Positions 25,099 through 34,072 of a DNA stretch of 64,000 nt are shown here, piece after piece. The DNA comes from Ovoidimarina sp038744785 (GTDB lineage Bacteria; Pseudomonadota; Alphaproteobacteria; Rhodobacterales; Rhodobacteraceae), in contig JBCDLX010000001.1 of assembly GCA_038744785.1 (NCBI GenBank), positions 124,001 to 188,000 of the forward strand. Reading direction: 5' to 3'. The notes under the pieces were generated by a model, which was not told where the DNA came from, did no database searches, and was given only the letters and a program-made list of their open reading frames with translations. Numbering within the stretch: position 1 is the stretch's first letter; each line of letters opens with the position of its first letter. The position numbers were made by a program, and so were the translations under genes.

Positions 25099-26602
25099 GG
25101 CTACGTTCCTGCTTGGTCTACTGGCCACACCTGCGCTTGCGGAAGCACCGCTTTCGGCGATCGATTGGCTATCGGACAGTGTTGCCGCACCGGGCGACGC
25201 ATCTCCCGCGCCCTTGCCAAGTACGACGGGCGACGCCGCAACCGTCGCGATAACTGTCACGTCGCTTGACAATCCAGACGGCGAAGCGGCGGGGCTGTTG
25301 ACATCGGAAGAAACCGGACTGCCCAAGGATCTTTGGGGGTTGGCGACCGCCGACGATGCCGCCCGTCGAATCGAGTCTGTTCCGCGCGATCTTTCGCCTG
25401 CGTTGACCGATCTACTTACAGTGGTTCTGCTGGCCGAAACAGACGGGCCGGGCGGCGGTGGCGATGGTGATGTCTTATTCTTGGCGCGCGTTGATCGGCT
25501 TCTTGAGATGGGCGCCCTGGACCACGCGTTGGAGCTGTTGGAGCTGGCGGGCATCGACACGCCTGATCGGTTCAGACGCTACTTCGATGTGGCGCTGCTG
25601 AAGGGCCGCGAGCAGGCCGCGTGCGACGTATTGCGGCTGAGCCCAGGGATTGCCCCGACTTATCCCGCGCGGGTGTTTTGTCTGGCCCGCGCGGGGGACT
25701 GGAACGCGGCAGCTGTTACGCTTGAGACAGCAAATACCCTTGGAATACTCTCGCCCGAGGAAGATCTGCTTCTGGCGCGGTTCCTTGATCCTGACATTCT
25801 CGACGATCCCGATGTTGCTCTGGAAACCCCGACGCCTTTGACGTTCCGCCTGCGCGAGGCCATTGGCGAACCCTTGCCAACAACAGCGCTACCACTGGCA
25901 TTCGCTTGGGCAGACCTGCGTGACACACGCGGTTGGAAGGCCCAGATCGAAGCCGCGGAACGGCTGGCACGCAGCGGTGCCTTGTCCGCAGATGGTCTTT
26001 TTGACCTCTACTTAAGGCAGCGCCCGTCAGCGTCGGGCGGTGTCTGGGCTCGTGCGGCGGCGGCGCAGGCCCTTGACGCGGCAATCCGCACGGGTGACGC
26101 CGCAGTTGTAGCCGATGTCTTAGCAGAGGCCTGGGATGCGTTCGCTCCGGCCGGGCTGGAATACACGCTCGCCCGCCAGTACGGCTCTGCACTCGCGGGT
26201 CTTGCACTCGATGGACGTGCTGCACAGATTGCTCTGACGCTTGGACTTTTGTCACCGGAACAGATTGGGCTGCCATTTGCGACCCGCAGCGACGACCCAC
26301 GTACGCGCTTTCTTCTTGCCGTGGCACGGGATGTTCCTGAGACTGCTGTCGCTCCGGATTCACTGTCTGCTGCCGTTCGGGAAGGTCTGTTGTCGGAAAC
26401 CGTCCCCGCCGCGCTTTCGCAAGCCCTTCAAGAAAGACGTTCCGGCGAAGCGATCCTGCGCGCCATCACACTATTTTCCGAAGGTGCATCGGGTGATCTC
26501 GACGGTGTAGCGCAAGCCATCGCCACGCTCCGGGCTCTCGGTTTGGAAGAGCAGGCGCAACGGGCGGCGATAGAGCTTCTCTTGCAGGACGGCATCGGAT
26601 GA
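25088..26602 (+). CDS. Secreted alpha-helical repeat-like protein, unknown function
   Basis: A 504-aa protein with a signal peptide (MKARATFLLGLLATPALAEA). The mature part is rich in Ala/Leu and made of successive short helices (for example LLEMGALDHALELLELAGID, FCLARAGDWNAAAVTLETAN), suggesting a TPR-like or Sel1-like solenoid in the periplasm. The start at 25088 lies inside the end of the 44-aa gene; a longer frame beginning at 25013 would have no signal peptide. The stop overlaps xerD as ATGA. I do not recognise the family. Confidence 0.75.
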   Translation: MKARATFLLGLLATPALAEAPLSAIDWLSDSVAAPGDASPAPLPSTTGDAATVAITVTSLDNPDGEAAGLLTSEETGLPKDLWGLATADDAARRIESVPRDLSPALTDLLTVVLLAETDGPGGGGDGDVLFLARVDRLLEMGALDHALELLELAGIDTPDRFRRYFDVALLKGREQAACDVLRLSPGIAPTYPARVFCLARAGDWNAAAVTLETANTLGILSPEEDLLLARFLDPDILDDPDVALETPTPLTFRLREAIGEPLPTTALPLAFAWADLRDTRGWKAQIEAAERLARSGALSADGLFDLYLRQRPSASGGVWARAAAAQALDAAIRTGDAAVVADVLAEAWDAFAPAGLEYTLARQYGSALAGLALDGRAAQIALTLGLLSPEQIGLPFATRSDDPRTRFLLAVARDVPETAVAPDSLSAAVREGLLSETVPAALSQALQERRSGEAILRAITLFSEGASGDLDGVAQAIATLRALGLEEQAQRAAIELLLQDGIG

Positions 26603-27531
26603 CCGGTAAAGATACGCACCATATCGCGTCATTTCTGGATGCAATCGCTGCCGAACGTGGCGCAAGCGAAAACACGATCGCCGGCTATCTCCGTGATCTG
26701 AGTGATTTTTCCGACTGGCTGGCGAACAAGAGAGTTCCGCTGACATCGGCGTCACAGTCTGACATCGAGGCGTATCTATCCCACCTTTCGCAACAGGGTT
26801 ATGCCAGGGCGACACGAGCCCGGCGCCTGTCGGGAATCCGTCAGTTCTATCGGTTCGCGCATGAAGAGGGTTGGCAAGACTGCAATCCGGCAATTCGCCT
26901 GAAGGGTCCGGGGCGCGATAATCGCCTGCCCAAGATGCTTTCTGAAGACGAGGTCGACGGGCTGCTGACTGCGGCACGCGAAACTGGGCGAGAGCAAAAT
27001 AGGCTGCGCAATACTTGCTTGATGGAACTTCTTTACGCGACTGGGATGCGGGTGAGCGAACTTGTCTCGCTTCCGGCAACCGCCGCCCGCGGCGACCCAC
27101 GGATGCTTCTGATCCGCGGGAAAGGCGGGAAAGAGCGGATGGTCCCCCTGTCAGAACCGGCACGCATGGCACTGAGCGCATGGCTGAAGCACCGGGACGC
27201 CGCAGTTAAACGAGAGGCTACCATTGGTCGCACCAGATCGGCCTTTTTGTTCCCTTCAAATGGTAAGGCCAGCCATCTGACGCGGCATCGGTTTTATCTG
27301 CTTATCAAGGAATTTGCGGTCGCTGCGGGGATTGATCCTGCAAAGGTGACGCCGCACACCCTACGGCACGCCTTTGCCACGCATCTTCTCGCGAATGGGG
27401 CAGATCTGCGCGCGATCCAGACGCTTCTGGGCCACGCCGACATCGCGACAACAGAGATTTACACGCACGTTCTGGACGAACGTCTAAAATCGCTTGTGTT
27501 GGATCACCATCCCCTCGCGAAACACGCGTGA
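26599..27531 (+). CDS. xerD: Tyrosine recombinase XerD
   Basis: A 310-aa site-specific recombinase that with XerC resolves chromosome dimers at dif. An N-terminal SAM-like DNA-binding domain lies at about 8-95. Catalytic residues: Arg in ATGMRVSEL, Lys in RGKGGKERMVPL, His/Arg in HTLRHAFATHLL, His in LGHADIATT and the nucleophile Tyr in EIYTHV. Full length with chromosomal context, so a housekeeping Xer and not a mobile-element integrase. It is translationally coupled to the gene upstream. Confidence 0.93.
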   Translation: MTGKDTHHIASFLDAIAAERGASENTIAGYLRDLSDFSDWLANKRVPLTSASQSDIEAYLSHLSQQGYARATRARRLSGIRQFYRFAHEEGWQDCNPAIRLKGPGRDNRLPKMLSEDEVDGLLTAARETGREQNRLRNTCLMELLYATGMRVSELVSLPATAARGDPRMLLIRGKGGKERMVPLSEPARMALSAWLKHRDAAVKREATIGRTRSAFLFPSNGKASHLTRHRFYLLIKEFAVAAGIDPAKVTPHTLRHAFATHLLANGADLRAIQTLLGHADIATTEIYTHVLDERLKSLVLDHHPLAKHA

Positions 27532-27603
27532 GCGATTGGTTTCTTGCCCCTACCCCTTATCTTCCCTTAACTCGCCAGAGCAACGCTAACCCGCGGGAAC
27601 CAC

Positions 27604-28887
27604 ATGGATACCGGTCTTTGGATCATCGCAGCCGCCATTTTGGGGCTAATTTTCTCATCCGCTTTCTTTTCGGGCAGCGAGACGGCTTTGACAGCCGTTT
27701 CGCGCGGCAAGCTGCGCGCCCGCGCCGACAAGGGGGATAAAGGGGCCGCACGCGCGCTTCACGTAACAGAAGACAGCGAACGCCTGATCGGCGCCGTTCT
27801 TCTGGGCAATAACCTTGTGAACATCCTCGCCACCGCGCTTGCCACCGTTCTGTTTACTGGGCTTTTTGGCGAAAGCGGTGTGGCTTGGGCAACGCTTGTG
27901 ATGACCGCGCTTGTGGTGATTTTTGCCGAAGTCCTGCCCAAAACCTACGCGATCACCAACTCTGAAACAGCGGCGACGCGGGTCGCGCCAGTCATCGGCG
28001 CTCTGATTACTGTTTTCTCGCCCATTGTTACGTTCGTGCGCGCGATTGTACGACAAGTATTGCGCCTATTCGGGGTCGACGTCGATGCAAGCGCCAATGT
28101 GCTTGCCGTGCGGGAAGAGATCGCTGGCGCGATCGCGCTTGGCCATTCAGAAGGCGCCGTAGAGAAAGAACACCGCGACCGAATTCTGGGTGCGCTCGAC
28201 CTTGATGACAGAGCAGTGGAAGAAATCATGCTCCACCGCAGCCAGATTGAAATGATCGACGCATCATGGTCCCCCCGCGAGATGGTCGAGTTCGCGCTTA
28301 AGTCCGCGCACACGCGCCTGCCGATTTTCCGCGACGATGCTGAAAACATCGTTGGCCTGATCCATGCGAAGGACCTTGTTCGCGCGATCTACGGGCTGCA
28401 AAGCGCCGAAACCGACGATCCGCTTTCGAACTTTGATATCATGAGTGTGGCGATGGAGCCCTACTTCGTGCCGGAAACCACGACGCTCGACGAACAGATG
28501 CGCGAATTTCTGCGCCGACGGACGCATTTCGCGCTGGTCGTCGACGAATACGGTGCCTTGCAGGGGCTGATCACACTCGAGGATATTCTGGAAGAGATCG
28601 TGGGCGAGATCACGGATGAATTCGATGCGCCCGACGCCCACCATTGTGTGCGGACCGAGACGGGCGATTACCTTGTCGACGGCGCGATGACGATCCGCGA
28701 CCTAAACCGCGCCAACGATTGGGCATTGCCCGACGATGAGGCGAACACCGTGGCGGGCCTCGTGATCCACGAGGCGCAGATGATCCCGACGGAAGGGCAG
28801 GTCTTTTCCTTCCATGGCTTCCGGTTCGAAGTGCTGAACCGCGAAGAGAACCGGATCACACGCCTGAAAATGCGCAAACTCGCCTGA
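27604..28887 (+). CDS. CNNM/CorC-type membrane protein with CBS domains
   Basis: A 427-aa protein. The DUF21 (CNNM) transmembrane domain is at about 1-180 with the SAFFSGSETALTAVSRGKL signature. Two CBS domains follow at about 200-330 (MLHRSQIEMIDAS; LVVDEYGALQGLITLEDILEEIVGEI), then a CorC_HlyC domain at the C-terminus (DGAMTIRDLNRANDWALP). The family takes part in Mg2+/Co2+ export or resistance; some members were called hemolysins. It follows xerD by 72 bp and converges with the HerA-like gene. Confidence 0.9.
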   Translation: MDTGLWIIAAAILGLIFSSAFFSGSETALTAVSRGKLRARADKGDKGAARALHVTEDSERLIGAVLLGNNLVNILATALATVLFTGLFGESGVAWATLVMTALVVIFAEVLPKTYAITNSETAATRVAPVIGALITVFSPIVTFVRAIVRQVLRLFGVDVDASANVLAVREEIAGAIALGHSEGAVEKEHRDRILGALDLDDRAVEEIMLHRSQIEMIDASWSPREMVEFALKSAHTRLPIFRDDAENIVGLIHAKDLVRAIYGLQSAETDDPLSNFDIMSVAMEPYFVPETTTLDEQMREFLRRRTHFALVVDEYGALQGLITLEDILEEIVGEITDEFDAPDAHHCVRTETGDYLVDGAMTIRDLNRANDWALPDDEANTVAGLVIHEAQMIPTEGQVFSFHGFRFEVLNREENRITRLKMRKLA

Positions 28888-28906
28888 TCAAACCCCGGGG
28901 AGCCCG

Positions 28907-30451
28907 TCAACGCCCCTTGAAGAAACCGCCCAGAACTCCGCGCACAATCTTGCGGCCCGTCGTGCCCTGAAGTTCTTTGATGACCGCCGTCGTCAAAGCG
29001 CCCGTTATCGTATTGCTTCGTTTCACCGGGCGCGATGTCGATCGGCTGACCCGCGTACCGGAGTACCGGCGCGCGGCCTGGAACTCACGCACGGCGGAGG
29101 TGGCCTCTTCTGCCGCCTTCTCGGCTTCCTCTGCCTCGGCGGACGCTGCGTTGGCCCGGGCCCGCAGCATCTCGTATGCGCTCCTTTTATCCTTGCGCTC
29201 ATTGTATTTCTGACCCAGGACCGAAGCCGCCATAAATTCCTGACGCTCGGCGTCAGAGATTGGTCCAAGCTTCGAAGACGGAGGTCTGATCAGCGTCCGC
29301 TCCACCACGCCCGGCGCACCTTTCCGCTCCAAAAACGATGTGATCGCCTCTCCGGTACCGACCTCGCGGATCGCATCTTCGGTCGAAAACCGTGGGTTCT
29401 CGCGATAGGTCTCCGCCGCCATCTTGAGCGCTTTGCGGTCGCGGGCGGTGAAGGCGCGCAAGGCATGCTGCACCCGGTTGCCAAGCTGGCCGAGGATATC
29501 CTCGGGTATATCGTCCGGGTTCTGTGTGACGAAATAAATGCCCACACCCTTCGAGCGAATAAGGCGCGCGACCTGCTCGACCTTGTCCACCAGCGCCTTC
29601 GGCGCACCATCAAATAGCAGGTGCGCCTCGTCGAAGAAGAACACCAGTTTCGGCTTTTCCGGATCTCCGATTTCGGGCAGCTCTTCGAACAGCTCCGACA
29701 AAAGCCAAAGAAGCGACGTCGCATAGAGCCGCGGCGACCCCATCAGCTCATCCGCTGCCAGGATACTGATCCGGCCGCGACCGTCGGGGGCCTTGCTCAT
29801 GATGTCCGCGAGCTCGAGCGCCGGTTCGCCGAAGAACCCCGACCCGCCCTGATTCTCAAGCACCAGCAGCGCCCGTTGAATGGCCCCTATAGACGCGCCG
29901 GACACATTGCCGTAGCGCAGGCTGAGATCGCGCGCGTTCTCCCCCACCCAGACAAGAAGGGCCTGCAGGTCTTTGAGATCAAGAAGCGGTAGCCCGTCTT
30001 CGTCGGCCACGCGGAACGCAATGTTCAGAACACCTTCTTGCGCATCGGTCAGTTCCAGAAGCCGCGCCAGAAGAAGCGGTCCCATCTCTGCCACTGTTGT
30101 TCGAACGGGGTGGCCCTTCTCTCCAAAGAGGTCCCAGAACGTCACCGGAAACGCATCATACGCGTAATCCGTAAACCCGATCTTTTCCGCCCGAGAGGTG
30201 AACGCGTCGTGTAGCTTGAACGCCTCTGTCCCAGATCGTGCAAGCCCCGAAAGATCTCCTTTCACATCGGCAAGAAACACCGGAACACCTTGAGCAGAAA
30301 AGCTTTCGGCCAGGATCTGAAGCGTCACCGTTTTCCCCGTACCGGTGGCGCCGGCGATCAGCCCATGGCGATTGGCGTAGTTCAGCAAAAGGTGCTGGGG
30401 TGTGCCGTAGGCCTCGCCGCCACCGCCCACGAAAATCTTGTCCTGCTCCAT
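28907..30451 (-). CDS. HerA-like ATPase, DUF853 (YjgR) family
   Basis: A 514-aa P-loop ATPase. The N-terminus places the nucleic-acid/ATPase core early: HGLIAGATGTGKTVTLQIL (Walker A) at about 30-48 and KLVFFFDEAHLLFDG (Walker B) near 270. A late VEQVARLIRSKGVGIYFVTQNPDDIPE segment and an Ala/Glu coiled-coil stretch (about 435-465) follow, with a basic C-terminus. The DUF853 family is common but its role is not established. GGGGA lies upstream of the ATG. Confidence 0.88.
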   Translation of the reverse strand: MEQDKIFVGGGGEAYGTPQHLLLNYANRHGLIAGATGTGKTVTLQILAESFSAQGVPVFLADVKGDLSGLARSGTEAFKLHDAFTSRAEKIGFTDYAYDAFPVTFWDLFGEKGHPVRTTVAEMGPLLLARLLELTDAQEGVLNIAFRVADEDGLPLLDLKDLQALLVWVGENARDLSLRYGNVSGASIGAIQRALLVLENQGGSGFFGEPALELADIMSKAPDGRGRISILAADELMGSPRLYATSLLWLLSELFEELPEIGDPEKPKLVFFFDEAHLLFDGAPKALVDKVEQVARLIRSKGVGIYFVTQNPDDIPEDILGQLGNRVQHALRAFTARDRKALKMAAETYRENPRFSTEDAIREVGTGEAITSFLERKGAPGVVERTLIRPPSSKLGPISDAERQEFMAASVLGQKYNERKDKRSAYEMLRARANAASAEAEEAEKAAEEATSAVREFQAARRYSGTRVSRSTSRPVKRSNTITGALTTAVIKELQGTTGRKIVRGVLGGFFKGR

Positions 30452-30644
30452 CGCCGCGTCCCCTATGCCACCTTATCCCGGTGGAGATTAGCGGCTCTGT
30501 CAGGCAACGCCACCGTTTGTGCACAGCAGCGGGGAAACAGGCCTAGTGGCACCTTGATCGACACATTCAGTTGGCGTTCCAAGCGTTTGTTTCCCGGCTG
30601 TTTCCCGAGGTCATATGTGCTTTAGTCTAGCCTGGTTTTCCCGG

Positions 30645-30673
30645 TTGACGCATGGGGATAAAGCGACTAGCGT
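30645..30673 (+). promoter_or_regulatory. Promoter-like sequence for candidate small RNA
   Basis: TTGACG (30645-30650) is followed after 17 bp by TAGCGT (30668-30673). The -35 matches the sigma-70 consensus in 5 of 6 bases and the -10 in only 3 of 6, which is common for GC-rich alphaproteobacteria. A transcript would start near 30680. Confidence 0.4.
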
Positions 30674-30679
30674 CACGCG

Positions 30680-30751
30680 CAATAACTAAGTCGGCCCGTC
30701 CGGCAGGGAGATACCAAAGTGAAAAAGGACCCTGGTTCAGGGTCCTTTTTT
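30680..30751 (+). ncRNA. Candidate small RNA, about 70 nt
   Basis: The segment lies between a promoter-like sequence and a strong intrinsic terminator, in a gap where neither flanking gene ends. A terminator between two divergent genes needs a transcript of its own. The body includes a GGCAGGGAG stretch that could pair with CU-rich targets. No known RNA family was recognised. The ends are estimates. Confidence 0.4.
30722..30751 (+). terminator. Perfect intrinsic terminator
   Basis: A 13-bp perfect stem (AAAAAGGACCCTG pairing with CAGGGTCCTTTTT) with a GTT loop, followed by T. The A-run on one side and T-run on the other let it work in both directions. It is the clearest Rho-independent terminator in the window. 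Confidence 0.85.
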
Positions 30752-30875
30752 GCGTCTGTGGGTTCGATCGGCGGACTTTCGGATTATTGCATTCGAGACC
30801 TGACTCTCCCCCTCGCTCGTGCTAAGCGGCGTGCAGGCAGAACCGGGAAGATGTTCCGCAAGCATGAGGATAAAG

Positions 30876-31439
30876 ATGCAGTTCAGAATTGCCGTAGCCG
30901 TCGTGGGGATCGCCATCGCTGGCGCTGCAACCGCGCAAAACGATCAAAACCAAGGCCTGTCAACGGGCGTCGCCGTCGCCCCAGACGGCGAGGCGATTGG
31001 GTCCACATATACCGAGGAAACGTTCGGTGACTGGGAAAAGCGTTGTGTCCGCACCCAAGATGGGAACGACCCGTGCCAGATGTATCAACTGATCACTGAT
31101 ACAAACGGCGGCTCGGTTGCAGAGATGACGATTTTTCCTGTTCCGGGCAACGACCAGATCGTGGCGGGGGCGACGGTCATTACACCGCTTGAGACACTTT
31201 TGACCGAAGCGGTCACAATTAGCATCGATGGGGGCCAGGCCCGGCGCTATCCGTTCACGTTCTGCACCGTTCAGGGGTGCGTCGCACGGATCGGACTGAC
31301 CAACGCCGATCTCGACGCTTACCGCGGCGGCGCAGCGGCACAGGTTCGGATTGTTCCGGCCGTCGCGCCAGACCAGGAGGTACGCGTAGACGCATCTCTG
31401 TCGGGCTTCACCGCTGCCTATGAGGCTATAACGCCATAG
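30876..31439 (+). CDS. Invasion-associated locus B (IalB) family protein
   Basis: A 187-aa exported protein with a signal peptide (MQFRIAVAVVGIAIAGAATAQ). The IalB domain is at about 45-185: FGDWEKRC, CQMYQLI, FTFCTVQGCVARIGL. Paired cysteines fit periplasmic disulfides. The family is widespread in free-living alphaproteobacteria despite its name from Bartonella; the role is probably in envelope function. The ATG at 30876 with GAGGA 5 bases upstream is preferred to ATGs at 30864 and earlier. It converges with the ketoacyl synthase gene across 9 bp. Confidence 0.85.
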   Translation: MQFRIAVAVVGIAIAGAATAQNDQNQGLSTGVAVAPDGEAIGSTYTEETFGDWEKRCVRTQDGNDPCQMYQLITDTNGGSVAEMTIFPVPGNDQIVAGATVITPLETLLTEAVTISIDGGQARRYPFTFCTVQGCVARIGLTNADLDAYRGGAAAQVRIVPAVAPDQEVRVDASLSGFTAAYEAITP

Positions 31440-31448
31440 ATTCTCGGC

Positions 31449-32657
31449 CTAGGGGCGGCTCAGCGCCAGAACGGCGTTGAGACCGCCAAACGCGAAGGCG
31501 TTCGATAAAACAACATCGACCTCTGCATCGCGGGCCTCGTTCGGGACCACATCCAGCGCGCATTCGGGATCAGGCTCTTCGTAGCCGATCGTCGGGGCGA
31601 CTACTCCTTTGCCCAAAGCCATGATACAGGCAAGAAGCTCGACCGCGCCAGTCCCGCCAATCAAGTGACCGTGCATAGATTTTGTCGATGATATCATAAG
31701 CTTATCGGCATGCGCGCCGAACACGTCGGCCACCGCCGCGCATTCGGTCTTATCGTTGGCGGCCGTCCCGGTGCCATGCGCGTTGATGTAACCCACGCGT
31801 TCCTTTGCAATGCGCCCGTCCCGAAGCGCGCCTTCTATGGCTCGGGCTGCCCCTTGTTTCGTCGGCATAACAATATCGGCCGCATCCGAAGTCATCGAGA
31901 ACCCAATCACTTCGGCAAGGATCTCGGCACCCCGCGCCTTTGCATGCTCGTATTCCTCGAACACAAACACCCCCGCGCCTTCGCCTTGAACCATACCATT
32001 GCGGGTAGCACTGAAGGGACGGCAGGCGTCCTTTGACATCACCCGCAGCCCCTCCCAAGCCTTGACGCCACCAAAACACAGCATTGACTCGGACCCGCCG
32101 GTCACCATCACGCGCGCGGCCTCGTTCCGGATCAGCCAAAAGGCTTGGCCCATCGCGTGATTGGACGAAGCGCATGCGGTCGCAACGGTAAAGGACGGAC
32201 CCTTCAGATTGTATTGCATCGACACATGGCTGGCCGCTGCATTGTTCATGAGCTTCGGCACGATGAACGGATGGACGCGGTTCTTGCCCTCTTCGTAAAC
32301 GGCCCGATAGTTCTCATCCTGGGTGTTCAGCCCGCCGCCGGAAGTCCCAAGAACCACGCCCGCCTCGGCCGCGAGCTGACCCGAGAAACTTAGCCCCGCT
32401 TGTGCCACAGCCTCTTCCGCGGCCAGCAGCGTAAACTGGGTGAACCGATCATAAAGCGCCTGCTGCTGTCGGTTGAAGTGACGATCTGCCTGATATCCAC
32501 GGACTTGACCGCCAATCCGGATTGCGAGCCGGTCCACATCGCGAATATCAAGCTCGCCAATTCCGCACGCGCCCGATGCCATAGCGGCATAGGTTTCGGC
32601 GACGGAATGGCCCAGCGGGTTGATCGTCCCCGCCCCGGTGACAACAACGCGTTTCAC
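31449..32657 (-). CDS. Beta-ketoacyl-ACP synthase (FabF-like) linked to LpxD
   Basis: A 402-aa condensing enzyme. The Cys-His-His triad is intact: TVATACASSNHAMG, NAHGTGTAANDKTE and KSMHGHLIGGTGAVE. It is FabF-like rather than FabH-like. The GTG start at 32657 overlaps the ACP stop (GTGA). Position after a dedicated ACP and lpxD suggests it extends a special acyl chain for lipid A, as the FabF-XL enzymes do in rhizobia; the housekeeping fabF would normally lie with fabG and acpP. Confidence 0.88.
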   Translation of the reverse strand: MKRVVVTGAGTINPLGHSVAETYAAMASGACGIGELDIRDVDRLAIRIGGQVRGYQADRHFNRQQQALYDRFTQFTLLAAEEAVAQAGLSFSGQLAAEAGVVLGTSGGGLNTQDENYRAVYEEGKNRVHPFIVPKLMNNAAASHVSMQYNLKGPSFTVATACASSNHAMGQAFWLIRNEAARVMVTGGSESMLCFGGVKAWEGLRVMSKDACRPFSATRNGMVQGEGAGVFVFEEYEHAKARGAEILAEVIGFSMTSDAADIVMPTKQGAARAIEGALRDGRIAKERVGYINAHGTGTAANDKTECAAVADVFGAHADKLMISSTKSMHGHLIGGTGAVELLACIMALGKGVVAPTIGYEEPDPECALDVVPNEARDAEVDVVLSNAFAFGGLNAVLALSRP

Positions 32658-32920
32658 GCCGCCTGTTCGGAAACAAGGCGTTCCACAGCCGCAACGATAG
32701 CCGCTACAGACGAGATATCGAAGTCCGAGGCGTCGGGTTCATTGGCGTTGAACGGGACCTGGACATCAAATGCTTCTTCGATCGAGAAGATGGCTTCCAC
32801 AAGCCCCATCGAGTCAATGCCTAAATCGTCCAGGCTTTGCTCCATCGTGACATCGGATGGCTCCAGCACCGCCTGCTCCGCAATGATCTTGATGACCTTC
32901 TGCCTTATCTGTTCCGACAT
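32654..32920 (-). CDS. Acyl carrier protein, specialised
   Basis: An 88-aa acidic ACP with the phosphopantetheine Ser in DLGIDSMGLVEAIFSIEEAF. Sequence around and after the site (IFSIEEAFDVQVPFNANEP) differs from housekeeping AcpP (DSLDTVELVMALEEEF). The ATG at 32920 is the start of similarity; a longer frame begins at 32962. It is coupled to the ketoacyl synthase and 28 bp downstream of lpxD, so it is probably a carrier for lipid A acyl chains, comparable to AcpXL. Confidence 0.85.
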   Translation of the reverse strand: MSEQIRQKVIKIIAEQAVLEPSDVTMEQSLDDLGIDSMGLVEAIFSIEEAFDVQVPFNANEPDASDFDISSVAAIVAAVERLVSEQAA

Positions 32921-32948
32921 ATGTGCCTCGTCCGGATAGAAGGCTGAT

Positions 32949-34040
32949 TTAGTCACTGGCATCGCGTTTTGAAACTGCTTTCTTCAACTCCGCCACATCG
33001 CGGTAGATCCGGGGAAGACGCCGAATATTTTTTGAAGCCTCAATCTGTTGGTCCATCTTAATCGCCGGATAACCGAGAACGACCCGGCCCGCCGGGACAT
33101 TGGTCAGGATGCCCGACCCGCCGCCTGCCACCACATCGTCGCCCACAAAGATGTTGTCGGAAACACCAACCTGGCCGCCAAGTACCACGCGGTTTCCGAT
33201 CCGTGCAGACCCCGCAAGGCCCACTTGGCCGCAGATCAGACAATCCACACCGATCACGCAGTTGTGGGCGATATGGACAAGGTTATCCAGCTTTGTGCGG
33301 TCCCCGATCACTGTCGCACGTATCGTGCCACGATCAACAGCGGAACCTGCTCCGATCTCGACATCGTCGCCAACTTCGACACCACCGAGCGAATGAATGC
33401 GAACCCAGCGCTGGTCCGTATGGTCAACATGCGCGCCAAGGGTCTCGCGCGCCTGTTCGACGTTCGATTTTTCAGGCGTTACGAACGAAAACCCGTCGCC
33501 ACCGAGGACACAGTTCGGCTGTGCGATAAATCGGTCTCCGATACGCACGCGATCGGCAATCCGGGCACCCGCGTAGATCAGCGCATCGGCACCGATCACC
33601 GCATTCGCACCGATACTGACATGGCTGGCGATGCGGGCGTTGTTCCCAATCTTTGTGCCCGGCCCAATTGAGACGAAGGGACCGATGGAGGCCCCTGAAC
33701 CGATCTCGGCACTCGGGTCGATCGCAGCCATAGGGTGGAGACCGGGAACAAGATCCGGGCCAGTGTCGATCATCTCAGTAACTGTGGCCATCGCCAGGCG
33801 ACCACGCGGTGCGGCTACCGCACCCTCTAGGCCCAGCGCCCGCCAATCGGCCCCGTCCCAGACGAGCGCCGCACGCGCCGCACCCTCTGACAACGCCGAC
33901 GCGTAGCTTGGGTTCATTGCAAGCGCCAGATCGCTCGGCCCAGCCTGTCCTGGCTCTGCTGCGCCGTGAATGCGCAAGCTACCGTCACCCAACACGTCGG
34001 CCCCCAGCGCGGCGGCAATCTCTGCAAGTGTGAACGGCAT
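32949..34040 (-). CDS. lpxD: UDP-3-O-(3-hydroxyacyl)glucosamine N-acyltransferase
   Basis: LpxD (363 aa) adds the second 3-hydroxyacyl chain to UDP-acyl-GlcN in lipid A synthesis. A uridine-binding N-terminal domain lies at about 1-100, then a left-handed beta helix of hexapeptide repeats at about 105-320 (IGSGASIGPFVSIGPGTKIG), and a C-terminal helix. The catalytic His fits NLVHIAHNCVIG. Its neighbours are an ACP and a KAS, not bamA-fabZ-lpxA-lpxB, so it may be a second LpxD. The start at 34040 (MPFTLAEIAAALGA) has AGGG before it. Confidence 0.9.
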   Translation of the reverse strand: MPFTLAEIAAALGADVLGDGSLRIHGAAEPGQAGPSDLALAMNPSYASALSEGAARAALVWDGADWRALGLEGAVAAPRGRLAMATVTEMIDTGPDLVPGLHPMAAIDPSAEIGSGASIGPFVSIGPGTKIGNNARIASHVSIGANAVIGADALIYAGARIADRVRIGDRFIAQPNCVLGGDGFSFVTPEKSNVEQARETLGAHVDHTDQRWVRIHSLGGVEVGDDVEIGAGSAVDRGTIRATVIGDRTKLDNLVHIAHNCVIGVDCLICGQVGLAGSARIGNRVVLGGQVGVSDNIFVGDDVVAGGGSGILTNVPAGRVVLGYPAIKMDQQIEASKNIRRLPRIYRDVAELKKAVSKRDASD

Positions 34041-34072
34041 TGTCCCTGGCCCCTTGATACAGGGCCGAAGAC

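Larger units (their letters stand above)
30452..30875. other. Long intergenic region between divergent genes
   Basis: 424 bp with no convincing protein-coding gene, between the HerA-like gene (leftward) and the IalB gene (rightward). It holds a promoter-like sequence at 30645-30673 and a perfect intrinsic terminator at 30722-30751, both annotated separately. The rest shows only upstream sequence for the two flanking genes. Confidence 0.7.

Noticed and set aside
26599..27531. Mobile-element integrase
   Set aside because: The tyrosine recombinase has full XerD features in a housekeeping context, with no att sites, phage genes or transposase nearby.
30719..31030. 103-codon frame across the terminator (GTG start, MKKDPGSG)
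   Set aside because: It encodes the terminator stem itself, and its later part lies out of frame over the start of the IalB gene.
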